A stretch of DNA of 64,000 bases from Epiperipatus broadwayi. Lineage: Eukaryota; Onychophora; Udeonychophora; Euonychophora; Peripatidae. Position numbers and translations under genes: made by a program. The notes below the pieces were generated by a model that was given only the letters and a program-made list of their open reading frames with translations, made no database searches and had not been told where the DNA came from. Positions within the stretch are counted from its first letter, which is position 1. Every line of letters begins with the position of its first letter. Of the stretch, positions 48,190 to 60,870 are shown one piece after another. The stretch is from NCBI GenBank assembly GCA_028023455.1, contig JAQFVV010012396.1:9404085-9468084 (forward strand), in the 5' to 3' direction.

Positions 48190-48850
48190 CATTTGTTTTT
48201 TTAAGCTGTTCAAAGGCACCCTATTGTCAGCTATTTTCTTATTTTTTACCACCAACCTTTCCAAATATTATATGTTTTTTTATCAGTTCACAGTATGACT
48301 AAAGTCATTTATGCTTCAAGAGAGAGTTTAAGTCATTAATCTGATATATCTATGTGTTTGTTATGTCTAAAACCATTACCACACTTCCAAAGCAATAGTA
48401 TTTATATTCTCATTTTACATGTCCAATTTTCACACCCATAAAGAATCATAAAAAATACTATATCTTCATTAATCCTAATCCTCATATTTAAAGATATGTT
48501 CTACATTTAAAAATCATTTTGAAGTTATCTACTATAACTTTGATTAGTGCTAGTACGTGATGAATTTCTTATCAATTGCATTTGATTAATAATACAATAA
48601 TACATTATTAATTTTAAAATTAGCTGCTTATCATCTCATCATAATCTTTAACTTCTTTTTATTTAACTGCAATGTCATATTTTCACAAACTTTTTTAATG
48701 AGAGTCTTGAAGTGTTATTTAAGGTGATGTCATTAACAGGCTGAGATTGTTGTTATTTCTTCCATTAATCCTGAATCCATATTTCTCATCAACCAATTTA
48801 GTTTTTCTTATCGCTTATTTTTGGTATACAAATTGAGTATATAGTGTAAT
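48190..48850 (-). pseudogene. Decayed LINE reverse transcriptase fragment
   Basis: On the minus strand, in shifting frames, the order of conserved RT C-terminal blocks can be followed. EKYGFRINGRNN (about 48800) resembles the A-x-x-Y-G-L-x-I-N-x-K-K-T-K block. LNMRIRINED then VFFMILYGCENWTCKMR (about 48480-48415) carries the LYGCEtWT signature. ALEVW (about 48395) resembles AFEMW. Many stops and frame changes make this an old, inactive copy. It is probably RTE-like or a related clade. The call rests mainly on the LYGCENWT block. Confidence 0.5.
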
Positions 48851-49005
48851 GTGAAACCAATTGTCCACCATAATCTGTTTTATGTAGCTTCAAGTTCTGC
48901 ACAGAAAATTTTCATAAGAACATGAAAATATTTCTACATCTATTTTTAAATAGTCAAAATAAGAGTCATAGATCACATGACCCTATCTCTTAAGCTTGTA
49001 AGTTA

Positions 49006-49445
49006 TAAACAATGAGGATTGCCAATTCCTCTACAAGCTTTATGATAAATGCTTAGCCAGAGCCAGCACTTAAAATATCTCTGTCAGGAACCCCTTCCCA
49101 AACCTCTGACCATGGTTTCATGCTTTGGCACTCCTCAGAGAGGTGTCAGGCTACTATATGGTATGGCTGAAGATCTATCAGCCCCATATAGCTATTTGAG
49201 TTGGATAGCTGGGTTTGAAGACATGTAGATGTCTGAAAATTTCAGATTTTTCACTCAATATATAACTTTTAAATAAGTGCTTTGCTTTGTCTGAACCTAG
49301 CCTGACACGTCTCTGAGGAGTGCCAAAGCATGAAACCATGGTCAGAGGTTTGGGAAGGGGTTCCTGACAGAGATATTTTAAGTGTTGGCTCTGGCTAAGC
49401 ATTTATCATAAAGCTTGTAGAGGAATTGGCAATCCTCATTGTTTA
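49006..49445. mobile_element. Foldback family C, copy 1
   Basis: Arms of about 148 nt with few mismatches. Left (49006-49153): TAAACAATGAGGATTGCC, AAGCTTTATGATAAATGC, CTGTCAGGAACCCCTTCCC and ATGCTTTGGCACTCCTCAGA. Right (49298-49445): the complements, in reverse order. The ~144-bp centre carries CCCATATAGCTATTTGAGTT and GATAGCTGGGTTTGAAGAC. The minus-strand frame at 49178-49402 runs over centre and arm and is not a gene. Part of the element recurs at 62.6-62.9 kb. Confidence 0.85.
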
Positions 49446-51876
49446 CATCTATTTTTGTAAAATCTGTCTCTACTTTAACATGGTCAACAGAAACAAAAGT
49501 TATGATATAACAATAATACATCTAAATATTGCTGCAGTATTCTTTGATGTTTTTTATCATCCATTGCTTACCAACACTAATGGATTTAGCTTTTTAATCT
49601 CTTCTAAACTCAGCTTGTATATCCGAATGTTAAATATAGTATGGGCTTTATGATTTTCAAAATAATCATATTTGCAAATGATATAGAAAATATAGTATGA
49701 AAGTGATTATATTCTGTTGAGTTTTATTTAGTTTAGAAATAAAAATTGTTTTCTTCCAATTTGTAGACCATAAAATAGTTTCCAAATTAATTGTTTTTTT
49801 TTTTTTGTTTTCTGCAAAATTTCTGATGCAACACCATTATTTCCAACAGGTTTTGTATCAAGGTTAATTTAACCATATCCTTTATTACTGAATATTCTTC
49901 ATTGTAGAGTATCTCATTACCATCTGTAATTTAAAAAAAGATCTCTCTATATATAAAATCAAACAGACAGATAATTTTGATGGAGTGACATTTATGTGAA
50001 TGCTGGATTCAATGACAATTTGATGATACCAAATAAAAATAAAAAGATCAATAACAAAGCTATTATGTATTAAAATTTTTGCTGTTTTTCTGCTGTTTTA
50101 AATTTTCCTTTTTTCTCTTACTTTGTTAAATAAGGCTATCTAAAATGATTCCAATTTATAGCAACACAACAACTCTTGTTTCATCAGCTTAACTTGTTTA
50201 ATGTCTAGGCCACCATACTGAATTATTAAAAAACTGGCTTGAGACAAAATTTTCACAATAACTTCAGGTTTTAATAATGTTAGAGCAAAAACATTTTACG
50301 TTGATAGAAACTAGAAAAACTAAGGAAAACCATAACACTAAGATAAATAATGATAACCACTTAAAAAATAAGGAAAAAAAAGAAATTTCAACATCTGACA
50401 TAATTTTTACTTTATTGTTTGTTCATAATTTTTAATTTATCATTAACTAAGTTTAAATTACATCTTCATTGATAATTGTTTTGTATTACTTACAAAATTA
50501 TCCTTCAAATCATATATAATACTTATTACCTGAGTCAATCCATAGCTTCAGAATCTTCACAAGTATTCACATAAGAATTCTACATCTTTATCTTGTCCGC
50601 CAAAAGTTACTAAATCTCAAAGGCATCTATAAGAAAAAGATTAATCTAATAAAAGTTACAAAACAAATCATTTCCAGAAGATGGTATGTATTTGTCATCA
50701 TAGCAATTGGCTTCTTGTCTATCTAAAACTAGAAATTGTAGGTTACTATTTATATCACTGATAAAATGAGTTTCATCTCTTCATTTTTTTTTGTATACAT
50801 CAGTGGTGTTTATATTCTTTATGCACACCAGTGGTGGTATCTTATTATATTTATTATCCCACAAAGATATAATTCATTTCCATATACCTCATTTGCTAGC
50901 TATAGACTTGAAAATAATGTGATGCAAGATGTGGCAAAACTACTGACTCCACAGCATGAGTACCAAGGCATGGGCAAGAATCAGAATTTGATTCTTTGCC
51001 TGCATACAATTCCATGTGGTATATACATAACTATTGTAGTTATCTCCACACACACACACACACCATTTGAAATCTCTCTTTGTTGGTTTTAAGTGTTTGT
51101 ATTTTCACATGGTACTGTATCCAGTAAATTTTGTGATTGCTTTGTCAACTGCAAAATTTCTGTATATTTGCTAATCAGTCCTAAAATTTACATTATACTG
51201 CTTTATATCTTAATTTTATATATATAGACATTACTTCTTATATAAACACAAACATGCATTTGCAAACTTAAAGTTAGTAAATACATAGTAATAAATATAG
51301 TAAAATAAATATAGTATAAATTATTAAACCTTTTGAAAATCATTATGTCTATAAAATAAGTTGCCTAATCTTAGATCAGAGCCTCAGAATTACATAAATT
51401 ACATTTGTTGTATTTGAATACAAATGCTTAAATTTATTTATGTATAATAAAGAGCATAAATGATATATAAATTATATACTACTCAGACACCAATACAAAC
51501 ATAAACACACCATTTATCCAGTAATTTTTAGAAATTTACTATTCGAATAATTAAAAAATAAAAGTTTTAACACAACCCAATATTCTGATTACATGTTGAA
51601 GTCCAAATGTGAATTATCAGCACAGATGTTTAAACATTTCTGCCTTTATTTTCTACATGAAAACTAGTAAACTGAGGGGAAAATAAAAAAATTAAATGAA
51701 GGTATCCACAAAAATATTCATAAAAAATCCAATTTTTTTCAGATTTAAAAAAAAATGGACACTGTTAAAAAGAAAATTTTAAAATGCAACAATGTCATGC
51801 TTGTAGTTTCATGTAATTTTAAAAAGAGCATAACATTTCAATGAAGCACCACTGCTGCACTGCGTTACCACTGTAA
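49446..51876. other. AT-rich non-coding DNA
   Basis: No supported gene. A short (CA)n run lies at about 51046-51063. Frames at 49426-49653 and 50766-51092 show no domain. Confidence 0.5.
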
Positions 51877-51880
51877 CTAC

Positions 51881-54449
51881 TGTAACGGTCAGAAAACGTG
51901 TGACTCGTAAACATAGTGCAGAATTCGACCACCATACAGAACAGCAGCACCATCGAGTAGTGAAGCCACCCGTGGTACTGAGTTCGAACATAGTTTATCG
52001 GTTCCACAATACAATCCACGAAACAACGCATCTGATGCGACATTAGTAAATATTTCCTTAGGCATGGTGGTCAGGGAGATGCAAGAGATTCATGATTTTA
52101 TTCTCGAGTTAGCCAATAATCAAACTAATATTAATTAAACATTCATATTTACATAATCGAGGAAATATTATACAGAATGGGTATCGAATAAATGAAACGT
52201 AATTGCAGACGTATAGTTTAAAATTATTTACTAATACATTTTAATAAAACAATCATTAATAATAATATTTTGTGGATTTAAAGCTTCAGTAGCGGGATTT
52301 GCGACATGACTATATTTTAAAGAATACATTTTATTTATTTAGACATCATTTTATATTGAGAATTTCAGTAGCGGTATTTCCGATACTGAAATATTTACAA
52401 AAGGAATTCACTTATTTGAAGGCGTAATCTAGCTACCTAAAATTCTCGAGTAAGTATTTCTAATGCATGCCTTGGGGAATTTATACCTTTGCAATGCAAG
52501 AGTCTAAAGTAAGATTTAAGAGTAGCGGCGGACATATATTTATTTAATTAAACTATTTATTTTATGACTAAGAGCAAACATTTATTTGAGAGTGAATTAT
52601 GAAGATAATGCAGAGGCGGAGTGATATATAGAATAATAAAATTGAGCAAAGGAACACGTGGTACGCTTTAGAAAGGCGATATGGAATGGCAGTATATCGA
52701 AACTGCAATGCCGCGAATGGGTTTATAAGGATATCAGACTGGTCTCTGCCTCGGTCCGACGAAGTAAGGTGTCATATAAGCATTACCAGGGACAAGCGGT
52801 ATGTGGCGCGATTTGCCTGCTGGCTGCATGACATTGTCAAATCCTACGGGAGCACCCATTATGCCCGCTTGTGTAGGACGACTGGGGTTAATTTCAACCC
52901 TGAAGAATCCGGAAATTTCACGGTGGAATAGATCATCGCGTCTCTAAAATGTAACACATGTATACTTATAAACGATTATGATAAGATTTAAATAGATTTC
53001 TAACTTGGTCCTACATTATCAACATTTATTAAAGAACGTTGACGACTATCAAAGAAATGTAATTTTATGGAATTATTCATGATGATTTAGTAAATACAAA
53101 ACATATATATAAATTGGGAATTATTATAACTAATATGTCAGCCATTTGCGAAGTTGTAGACCCCTGCATTACAATAAGTGAAGCATTGAATGCATGTCGA
53201 TTCATATGAAAGTTAAGTTATTAAAGAAAGTAAATATTAATGAAAATTTGACACGCATTCATCGTTTTAAACAATCATAGATTTAAACTTTGAAAATAGA
53301 GACAATTGTGAGCATGCAATAATTAAATAATAAATATAGATAAAATGTAGATTTTAGAAATACGCACCCCAGATAGTGAGGTAAGCTAGATTATTAGAGA
53401 AATTTACATATTAAATTAATTATTCAATTTAGTTATACAAATGGTAGTTTTTACATTTTATAATTTAGATAAGTAGTATGAAAAAGAGCTATAGCATATT
53501 ATTAGAGTACTCTAGAGTTTGAACACAGACAGGTACCTGTTTTATAAGAAGTTTTCTTATTCCATGAGTTTATCAGCAAAAGGTTCACGAGTGGCAAGTC
53601 TTTCTTGTATTTAGATATTTCTTTAATTTCATGGCAGCAGCAGCTTTCTCATTCATTTCAGGCAGCAGATCTTCATGGTGAATTTATGATGGGCAATGGA
53701 AAGTTCAGCATCCGGTGGGCCATAACCCGATGGAGAATAATCTAGGTGCTTTACTCGGTCATACCTTGGCAGGAACAAATTATTTTATATTTTTGGAGAC
53801 TCTCATTGATTGAGAGCAAAGCTAAAGTTTAAGTGCATGTCTCCAGCAAGTCTAAGATGGCCTCTTTTTTTATCTTGATCTTTCACATTTTTGTTAAGAT
53901 ATTTTTAGGTTCTACTTAATCTGCCCTGAGGATAATCAATGCATTTAGTTGGTTTTTAATTAAAGAAAGCTGCCGTTCTATTGTTTACATTTTACATTTA
54001 CTAATTAATTTGGGGGAATTTTTCTTTAATTAATTTATTATCTATCACTGACCGATGCTTTTAAATTTCAAAAACAAAAAGGGAACATAAGATTATTTTA
54101 ACTTTTAATTAAATATTACATCAGATATTTTTAGAATTATTATTAAACGAAATTTAAACAAAGCAATAAATACGAACTTTATAATGCAAAATAAATGATT
54201 AAAATTATACATTTTTATATAACTAAAAGAAATCTAAATTATATTATTTTATCCCTATTTATTGCCTTTAATTTGAGATCGAAATGTGTGCATGTTTATG
54301 CTGAATTCTACACATATTTATACATTTCTAAGATTGCTACACACACAATTCGATACCAAAAAGTTTAAATTTGGGCGGGATAGACCGGTCAGTGAGAGAC
54401 GACAGAAAAAGGTGAAACTTAAGATTCGAATACGAATCTTACTGTTTCA
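51881..54449 (-). mobile_element. Solo LTR related to the giant-LTR element
   Basis: Read on the minus strand, it starts TGAAACAGTAAGATTCG at 54449 and soon reaches TTTCACCTTTTTCTG and ATCCCGCCCAAATTTAAAC, all in the order seen at the start of the 25.6-kb LTR. It ends TTTCTGACCGTTACA at 51881. The last ~198 bp match the last ~201 bp of that LTR block by block: CTCCCTGACCACCA, GCATCAGATGCGTT, TTCGAACT-AGTA, GAATTCTGCA and CTGACYGTTACA. A 4-bp duplication CTAC flanks it (51877-51880 and 54450-54453). No second LTR or interior is adjacent, so it is a solo LTR. The middle is GC-richer and hardly alignable by eye, so it is a related subfamily, not a recent copy. Confidence 0.8.
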
Positions 54450-54453
54450 CTAC

Positions 54454-55130
54454 TTAACATGCAATAACCAAATGCATTTCTTTTTCTTTTCTTTTTTTTT
54501 TACTGCTATCGTAAACTTAAGTCATAGTCAGTTTATATTTAATCCCAATCTCTAGATATCAATGAGGATTTGAGATTAAATTGTACTACAATCAGATAAA
54601 TACTGATTACTCAAGTTTACAATAGATAGCATTAAAATAAAAAAAGATAAATACTCTTAGTTACAATTTATAAAATTTAACTAAAAATATTAATGCTTTA
54701 GTCAGATTAACTGTTAACAAAATATCCTAATTCCAATCAGAATATAGATATTATATCCTTCCATTTTGTCACTGTAGTTATAAATTTGGCAATCATTTAT
54801 TATGTGGATCATGGTCATGTTAGTTCACTATATAGATCAGTGTCTATTTAATTCTACTTATAAAATAGATGGAGCATAACAGCAATGGGATCTGAATCTG
54901 TTGTCGAAACTCCAGTAACATCTATGAAAATTAAATTTAGTTAACTTTACTGTAAGATCTGGGGAAAAAATATGATTCTAATAACAATTCTGTTTTTATA
55001 TCATAATTCTTTTATTAAAAATTCTTGATTAAATACTCAGAAAGGTAAATATGACCAGAAATGTTTTTTATGTGGTGAAATTATGTTTTGAATTATTTGG
55101 AAAAACCAATCTACTTAACAGCTTTTTAGA
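54454..55130. other. AT-rich non-coding DNA
   Basis: No supported feature. Confidence 0.5.
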
Positions 55131-56340
55131 TACTCTAAACAGGCTTTAACCTGCATTCAATGCACTTTAAAATTCATGATAATCAAGCATATTTTGCCGA
55201 TAGAGGGAACTTTCCAAACCGCATCACAAGATAATGACTTTTATAAAGATAAGAGTGGCCATCTTATTCTTAACCTAAATGTCCACTTGTATAGGCAAAT
55301 ATGAAGCATCTTGATTTGGAAGCATGAAGTAGTTGTTTTCTCCACTGTTTAAGTTCACTATTTCCTTTACAAACTAACTTATGTGAAATCTTGCAATTTA
55401 CAGCAAGTTAATATTATGGTCTTAATATTGGAAATTCTATAAGCTATTGAAGAGTAGTAATTAATTTATTGAGCACACAGAAGGCATATGTAAATACTTT
55501 AAACAGGCTTTAACCTGTATTCAATGCACTTTATAATTCATAATAATCAAGCATATTTTGCTGATAGAGGGAACCTTCCAAACCATGACACAATTTAATG
55601 AATTTTATAAAGATAAGAGTGGCTGTCTTACCCATAACTAAATGTCCACTTGTATAGGCAAATCTGAAGCATCTTGATTTGGAAGCGTGAAGTAGTTGTT
55701 TTCTCCGCTGTTTAAGTTCACTATTTCCTTTACAAACTAACTTACGTGAAAAAATGCGATTTACAGCAAGTTAATATTACGATCTTAATATTGGAAATTT
55801 TATAAACTATTGAAGAGTAGTAATTAATTTATTGAGTGCACCCTCTATCAGCAAAATATGCTTGATTAGTATGAATTTTAAAGCACAATGAATACAGGTT
55901 AAAGCCTGTTTAAAGTATTTACATATGCTTTCTGTGCACTCAATAAATTAATTACTATTCTTCAATAGTTTATAGAATTTCCAAAATTAAGATCATAATA
56001 TTAACTCACAGTAAATCGCAAGATTTCACATAAGTTAGTTTGTAAAGGAAATAGTGAACTTAAACAGTGGAGAAAACAACTACTTCATGCTTCCAAATCA
56101 AGATGCTTCAGATTTGCCTATATAAGTGGACATTTAGGTTAAGGATAATATGGCCGCACTTATCTTTATAAAAGTCATTATCTTGTGTCATGGTTTGGAA
56201 GGTTCTCTCTATCAGCAAAATATGCTTGATTATTATGAATTTTAAAGTGCATTGAATACAGGTTAAAATCTGTTTAAAGTTTTTACATATGCTTTCTGTG
56301 CACTCAATAAATTAATTACTACTCTTTAACAGCTTTTTAT
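55131..56340. repeat. Tandem-plus-inverted array of a ~364-bp unit (family D)
   Basis: Unit 1 (55131-55494) starts TACTCTAAACAGGCTTTAACC and ends AGAAGGCATATGTAAA. Unit 2 (55495 to about 55842) repeats it in the same direction. At about 55843 the sequence turns around and runs back through roughly one and a third units as the reverse complement, with CCTCTATCAGCAAAATATGC occurring near 55845 and again near 56207. The result is a ~1.2 kb palindrome whose arms are themselves tandemly repeated. All copies differ by scattered substitutions. Long AT-rich single strands could form a large cruciform. There is no ORF. Confidence 0.85.
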
Positions 56341-58490
56341 ATATTTTCAAGAAGCAATTTCTCCCCTGATATTGGGTAGATGAATGTGTAAAAAACCAAT
56401 AATACACTACAAAAAAATATACTAAAAATATTTTTCATGGTAATATTTACCTGAATATCCAGAAATTTAGTATGAGCACTTGTTCTTCAAACAAGAACAC
56501 AGAATTCACTATTATACTAATATACTATGGAAGTTATGCATAAAGTGCTTAGTTCAAGTAGTGCCAACTATCTTTGCAATGAGATTATTCTTAAAAATGA
56601 AGAAAATAAATTAGGCTAGGATCTAATGTTACTTCTAAATAGCATGGAATAGGATTACATTTCAGATTATTGTAAATTTTAACATAAATATAGTTATGAA
56701 TTTAAATATGTCACAATAATTTTTATTACACAGTATCCAAGCTTATAAAAGCAATCCAGAATGTAGGTACATTAATTTACTAGAATCTCAATGGATCCAC
56801 AGCCATGTGATATTGCTAGCAGTAAAATCCTAATCACTTGACATTGCCTGAAAAAAAAATTTTAATTTTAGAAAAAAAAAATACTGAATAACATAATGGG
56901 TAAAATAGTTTGATAAATAGCTTTTAATGCAATAAAAAATAATAATATTTAAGGAAATGCAACCTATATCAGCAATCTAATTTAAAAATTAAGTATGATT
57001 GTTAAAAGGTTTAAATTCTAATTATATAGCACCTGATAAATTGTTTAGGTATGCTGTCTATTGCTTTTTCTTGATACAGGCAAAATTAACATCTATAGTA
57101 AATATTTTAATTTTTAATTGTGAGTTTATTATAAAGGAGAATAGTTAGTTTTAAATAAATTGGATGATGATAAAAATAATAATTTTCTAATTACTGAGGA
57201 TTTTATTTTGGCAGGAGTTACTACTGAGATGCATCTTATCTACTCATTTTATGTACAGTATTTCTGTTATCCAAGCTAATTCTGAAGACATTACAATCTA
57301 GCTTTCTTGATTCGCTTATTATTAAACAGATTACGAAGAAACTGGATGAAACTACTGCATTATATATTAATAAAATAAATTTCTCTGGCTGAGAGATTCC
57401 TGACTTCGAAAAAGGAAAAGCCACAATGCATCGCATAAGTTTAAAAAAAAAGGGGTCATGTGCTACTTTGTTAACTGCATCCAGTTGTTGATTGCTGTTA
57501 ATAAATTATATAAAAATTCTGAACAAGTTTTATAATTTTACTGCTATACAGTTTGAAGATTAGGATTTTAAATTTTGGAAGATAGAAAATTGCAATTCAT
57601 TAGCTTAAAATAACATGCATAAATATAAAACCAGTTAAAGCAATAAATATATGATGAAAAATACTCAGAAACTGTAATGAGAAAATTCTAAATATTGATA
57701 GATTAATTCCCCAAAGTCTAGTCTAAAAAAAGATTACTATCATAACTGTAAATGGTAAAAATATATTTAAAAAAGTTATACAATACTTTATTTGGTGTCT
57801 ATATCTATGTATTATGCCATAAATTGCCAATATAAGCTACGAATATATGTATATGCACACATACACAGAGCAAGGTTTATTCAACACATTTAGAGAAAAA
57901 AGCAAAAGGTATAACAACACTAGTTTTTTTTTTTTAACATCAAACAAATGCAATTAAAGAATTAATCTATTTAAATTTCTTGTTAAACTACTAATATAAT
58001 TACAATATTATCTTTGAAGTTAAATTGCTGGAAATAAATTGAACATTATATATATATATATTGTTGATATTTTAAAAATATATTTTATAGTAAATATACT
58101 GCATTATAGCAAAAATTTAAAAAAAAAAAAATTAAGACTTTTTTATTGTTCTGTATCTTCATATTATAAATGCTGTAAAAATAATAATAAAAACAGTTGT
58201 ATATGAATTATTTTTTATATCTATTAATGAATATTTGATTATTCAATACAGAAAAAAGTTCTGTATTTTTTCATAAATTTCTACTGCAGAGTTTTTCTTT
58301 TCTAATAAAACTTTTTAACTATTAAGTAACATTCAATCATATTGAAAGAATTGTCTTTGCATAAATGGACTCTCTCTTGCATGTGCATATAATGGGGGAG
58401 AGGGGGTTAAAGAATGCTATACATATTTCAAAAACAACATTATTGAAAATATTCATGTTACATGAGTTAAGTAAGTCAAAGGGTCCAGGT
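56341..58490. other. AT-rich non-coding DNA
   Basis: No supported gene. A short (TA)n run near 58050 and poly(T)/poly(A) tracts near 57925 and 58120. The minus-strand frame at 57236-57436 has no recognisable domain. Confidence 0.5.
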
Positions 58491-58499
58491 AATCTTGGC

Positions 58500-59110
58500 A
58501 CCTTATGCTGGCATTGTAGTGCTAGGTGGCTGCATCATGGCGTAAGGGTGGATGTTTTGAATTTCTCAAGGTGAATGTTCATGTACTTGGGAAGGAGACG
58601 CTTTTCCAGGTGTCTCTGAAAAGCCATTCAGGAGCTAACAATTTATCTCTTTGCTTTATCTTGGAAAGTAGCTTGAGGAAAGTCTGGCAGGCATTGAGAT
58701 TTCCTTGCATAAAAATGAGCTTGCACCTGGTAAGCCAGATTGCAAATATGAGGAAAATGGACAATCAGATGAGGGAGAAGGTGCTGTTTTTGATGGCATG
58801 CTTAATGGATGATATATTTTGTGTGTTGGTTGTGTTCCCTTTATAGATAAGGTGCTGAATCTGACTGAGATAAAGGCAGGTGAGTAGTACATGCTGGATG
58901 GTTTCTTCATCCAATGAGCAGATCTGAAAAAGGGTGTTGAAGCATGAAAATCCCCTCTTGCACACCAGGAAGTGGTTAGTGGGCAGAGAGGAGAAATTCG
59001 GCTTTACAAGAAAGCCTATATATTGAGGTTCCAAATACCATCTCTTGGTCTTTTTAATTTGCACTTTGTTGTTTATTCTGAGCTCTGCTTGGAGAGGTAC
59101 TTGGCTGGGA
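58500..59110 (-). pseudogene. LINE ORF2 C-terminal zinc-binding remnant
   Basis: The minus-strand frame 59064-58765 contains FSSLPTNHFLVCKRGF, then QICSLDEETIQHVLLTC, then YLSQIQHLIY. The C-x2-like pair, followed by E-x-x-x-H-x(4)-C, is the zinc-knuckle (zf-RVT type) that follows the reverse transcriptase in several non-LTR clades. After a frame change, 58764-58579 continues with FLIFAIWLTRCKLIFMQGN and a KIKQRDKLL helix, as at the C-terminal end of such ORFs. No RT core is visible upstream (59110-59400). The block is GC-richer than its surroundings. The overlapping plus-strand frames (58365-59395) are complements and are not genes. Confidence 0.65.
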
Positions 59111-60087
59111 TAAATCAGTTTGTATATCTCCCAATAGGTTCTTTTGTTTCATAACATTTGAGCCATTGGGTTTGCAAATTTTTTGACATGGGTCCAGATG
59201 TCAATGATCCATTTGCTTTTAAATGGTGGAGGAGTGTTATATATTATAACATTGAAAATTATGATAGGCTCTTATTTATTAGCCCTACAGATTTGGGTGG
59301 CATTTGTAACAGATTGGAATACAACGATAATGGAACAACACTGTCGTGTAAATAGTAATATATCCCTATTGGACAAGCCATTTATAACAGAATGAAAATA
59401 TTGACAAAGGATGAGGAAGATAAACTTTAGTATTTCTCACGAATTGAGACACCATTTATAATATGAACCTAGCATAAATGTTGAGCGCTATTTGTAACTA
59501 AAGGGAAATGATTCATGATAAAGAAATAAAAACTAGCATAAACTGCAAATTTAAAACACTAATTGTAACAAAAAATATAATTCAATAGTTGATCACTAAT
59601 GATAAATGAATAAAATGAAAATAATGTTAATGAGAATGAAAATAAAGACGATACAAATGGAATAATACTATCTAAAAAAATAGTAAAATGCCCTTATTAG
59701 ATAAAATGGAATGAAATACTTAATGATAATAAAAGGTTTTGTTAATCTAGAGATTTGTGTATATTAATCTATTCTTAATAAAATATATAAAAAAATTTCT
59801 TTTAAAACTTTATAAATTCACAACACCGAATTGTAATAGAACAAAAGATATATGATACAAAACTATAATAAAATACAATACCCAAGATTGATTAATCTAT
59901 CATATCTCATCACCATTGCCAACTTATAATAATATGATGAAAATCAGCATTTCAAATAACTTTAAAATTTACAATATCTAATCATGAAGACTTAAAATAT
60001 ATGAAAGATTCTTATTTGAGACTTATACAAACACAATTAGCAAATCACAATGAATTATCTTTCAAATCATTAAAGTTAGGCTATATA
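59111..60087. other. AT-rich non-coding DNA
   Basis: The first ~250 bp may be more of the LINE remnant, but no motif is clear. The rest has no supported feature. Confidence 0.45.
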
Positions 60088-60600
60088 TGGGGATTTGAAC
60101 ACAGACTTTCAAGCATCCTTAACTATCCACACTATCTTATACCACTTATCTCCATGACCACACAAATGTAGAAATGATAAATAATCATCAATATACATAT
60201 TTCTCCCTCTTCTATGTATTTAAATGGATAAGGTCATATACATGAGGGGTCAGATTGACTTGAGGTCAACATAGGCATAACAATAATATTGGCATCAACA
60301 TGAGAATTGGTCATTCCACCTCAGATTTTCAATGGTATAGATGGCTAAAGAGTTGGAAGTTGGAGTAGATTGAAGCCTATTCATTAAAGTATGAAGATTT
60401 GCTATCTAATATAAACTGAGCACTGATTATATATATGGGTGGGAGATGATGATCTGGACCAACTGATGAGGACTGGTTCAGCATGAAATATGTATATTGA
60501 TGATTATTTATCTTTTCTACATGTGTGTGGTCATGTGTATAGTGGTATGAGATAATGTGGATAGTTGAAGGGTGCTTGAAAGTCTGTGTTCAAATCCCCT
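60088..60600. mobile_element. Foldback family B, copy 3
   Basis: Ends are GGGGATTTGAACACAGACTT on the left and AAGTCTGTGTTCAAATCCCC on the right, an exact inverted pair. Further in, ACTATCCACACTATCTTATA faces TATGAGATAATGTGGATAGT. The centre of about 300 bp is unpaired and includes CCAACTGATGAGGACTGG, the family's central word. The terminal GTTCAAATCCC string is identical to a tRNA B box. Confidence 0.8.
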
Positions 60601-60870
60601 AAATTTACAATTAAGTTCCAGGTATATGAAGAATGCCTATTAAACTCTAAATTATAATTACCCAAATATATCTAATATTATTATAATCAAATTTCAATAA
60701 CAAAGCTTTAGTATTTAAATTAAATTTTCGATCTATACTGATGAGCTTTAAATTTCATCAAAGTAAATCATTCTATTTAATAGAATTCAAATACCAATTA
60801 TATATATGTGGTTACCAATTTTCATAACTAAATACTAAATTACTATAACATATATAATAGATGAAATAAA
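60601..60870. other. AT-rich non-coding DNA
   Basis: No supported feature. Confidence 0.5.

Noticed and set aside
52686-52931. 81-codon ORF in the GC-richer middle of the solo LTR
   Set aside because: No domain is recognisable, it is antisense to the LTR, and it cannot be found in the other LTRs. GC-rich sequence simply has fewer stops.
58365-58846. Plus-strand ORFs of 69 and 106 codons
   Set aside because: They are complements of the minus-strand LINE C-terminal remnant, which carries the recognisable motif.
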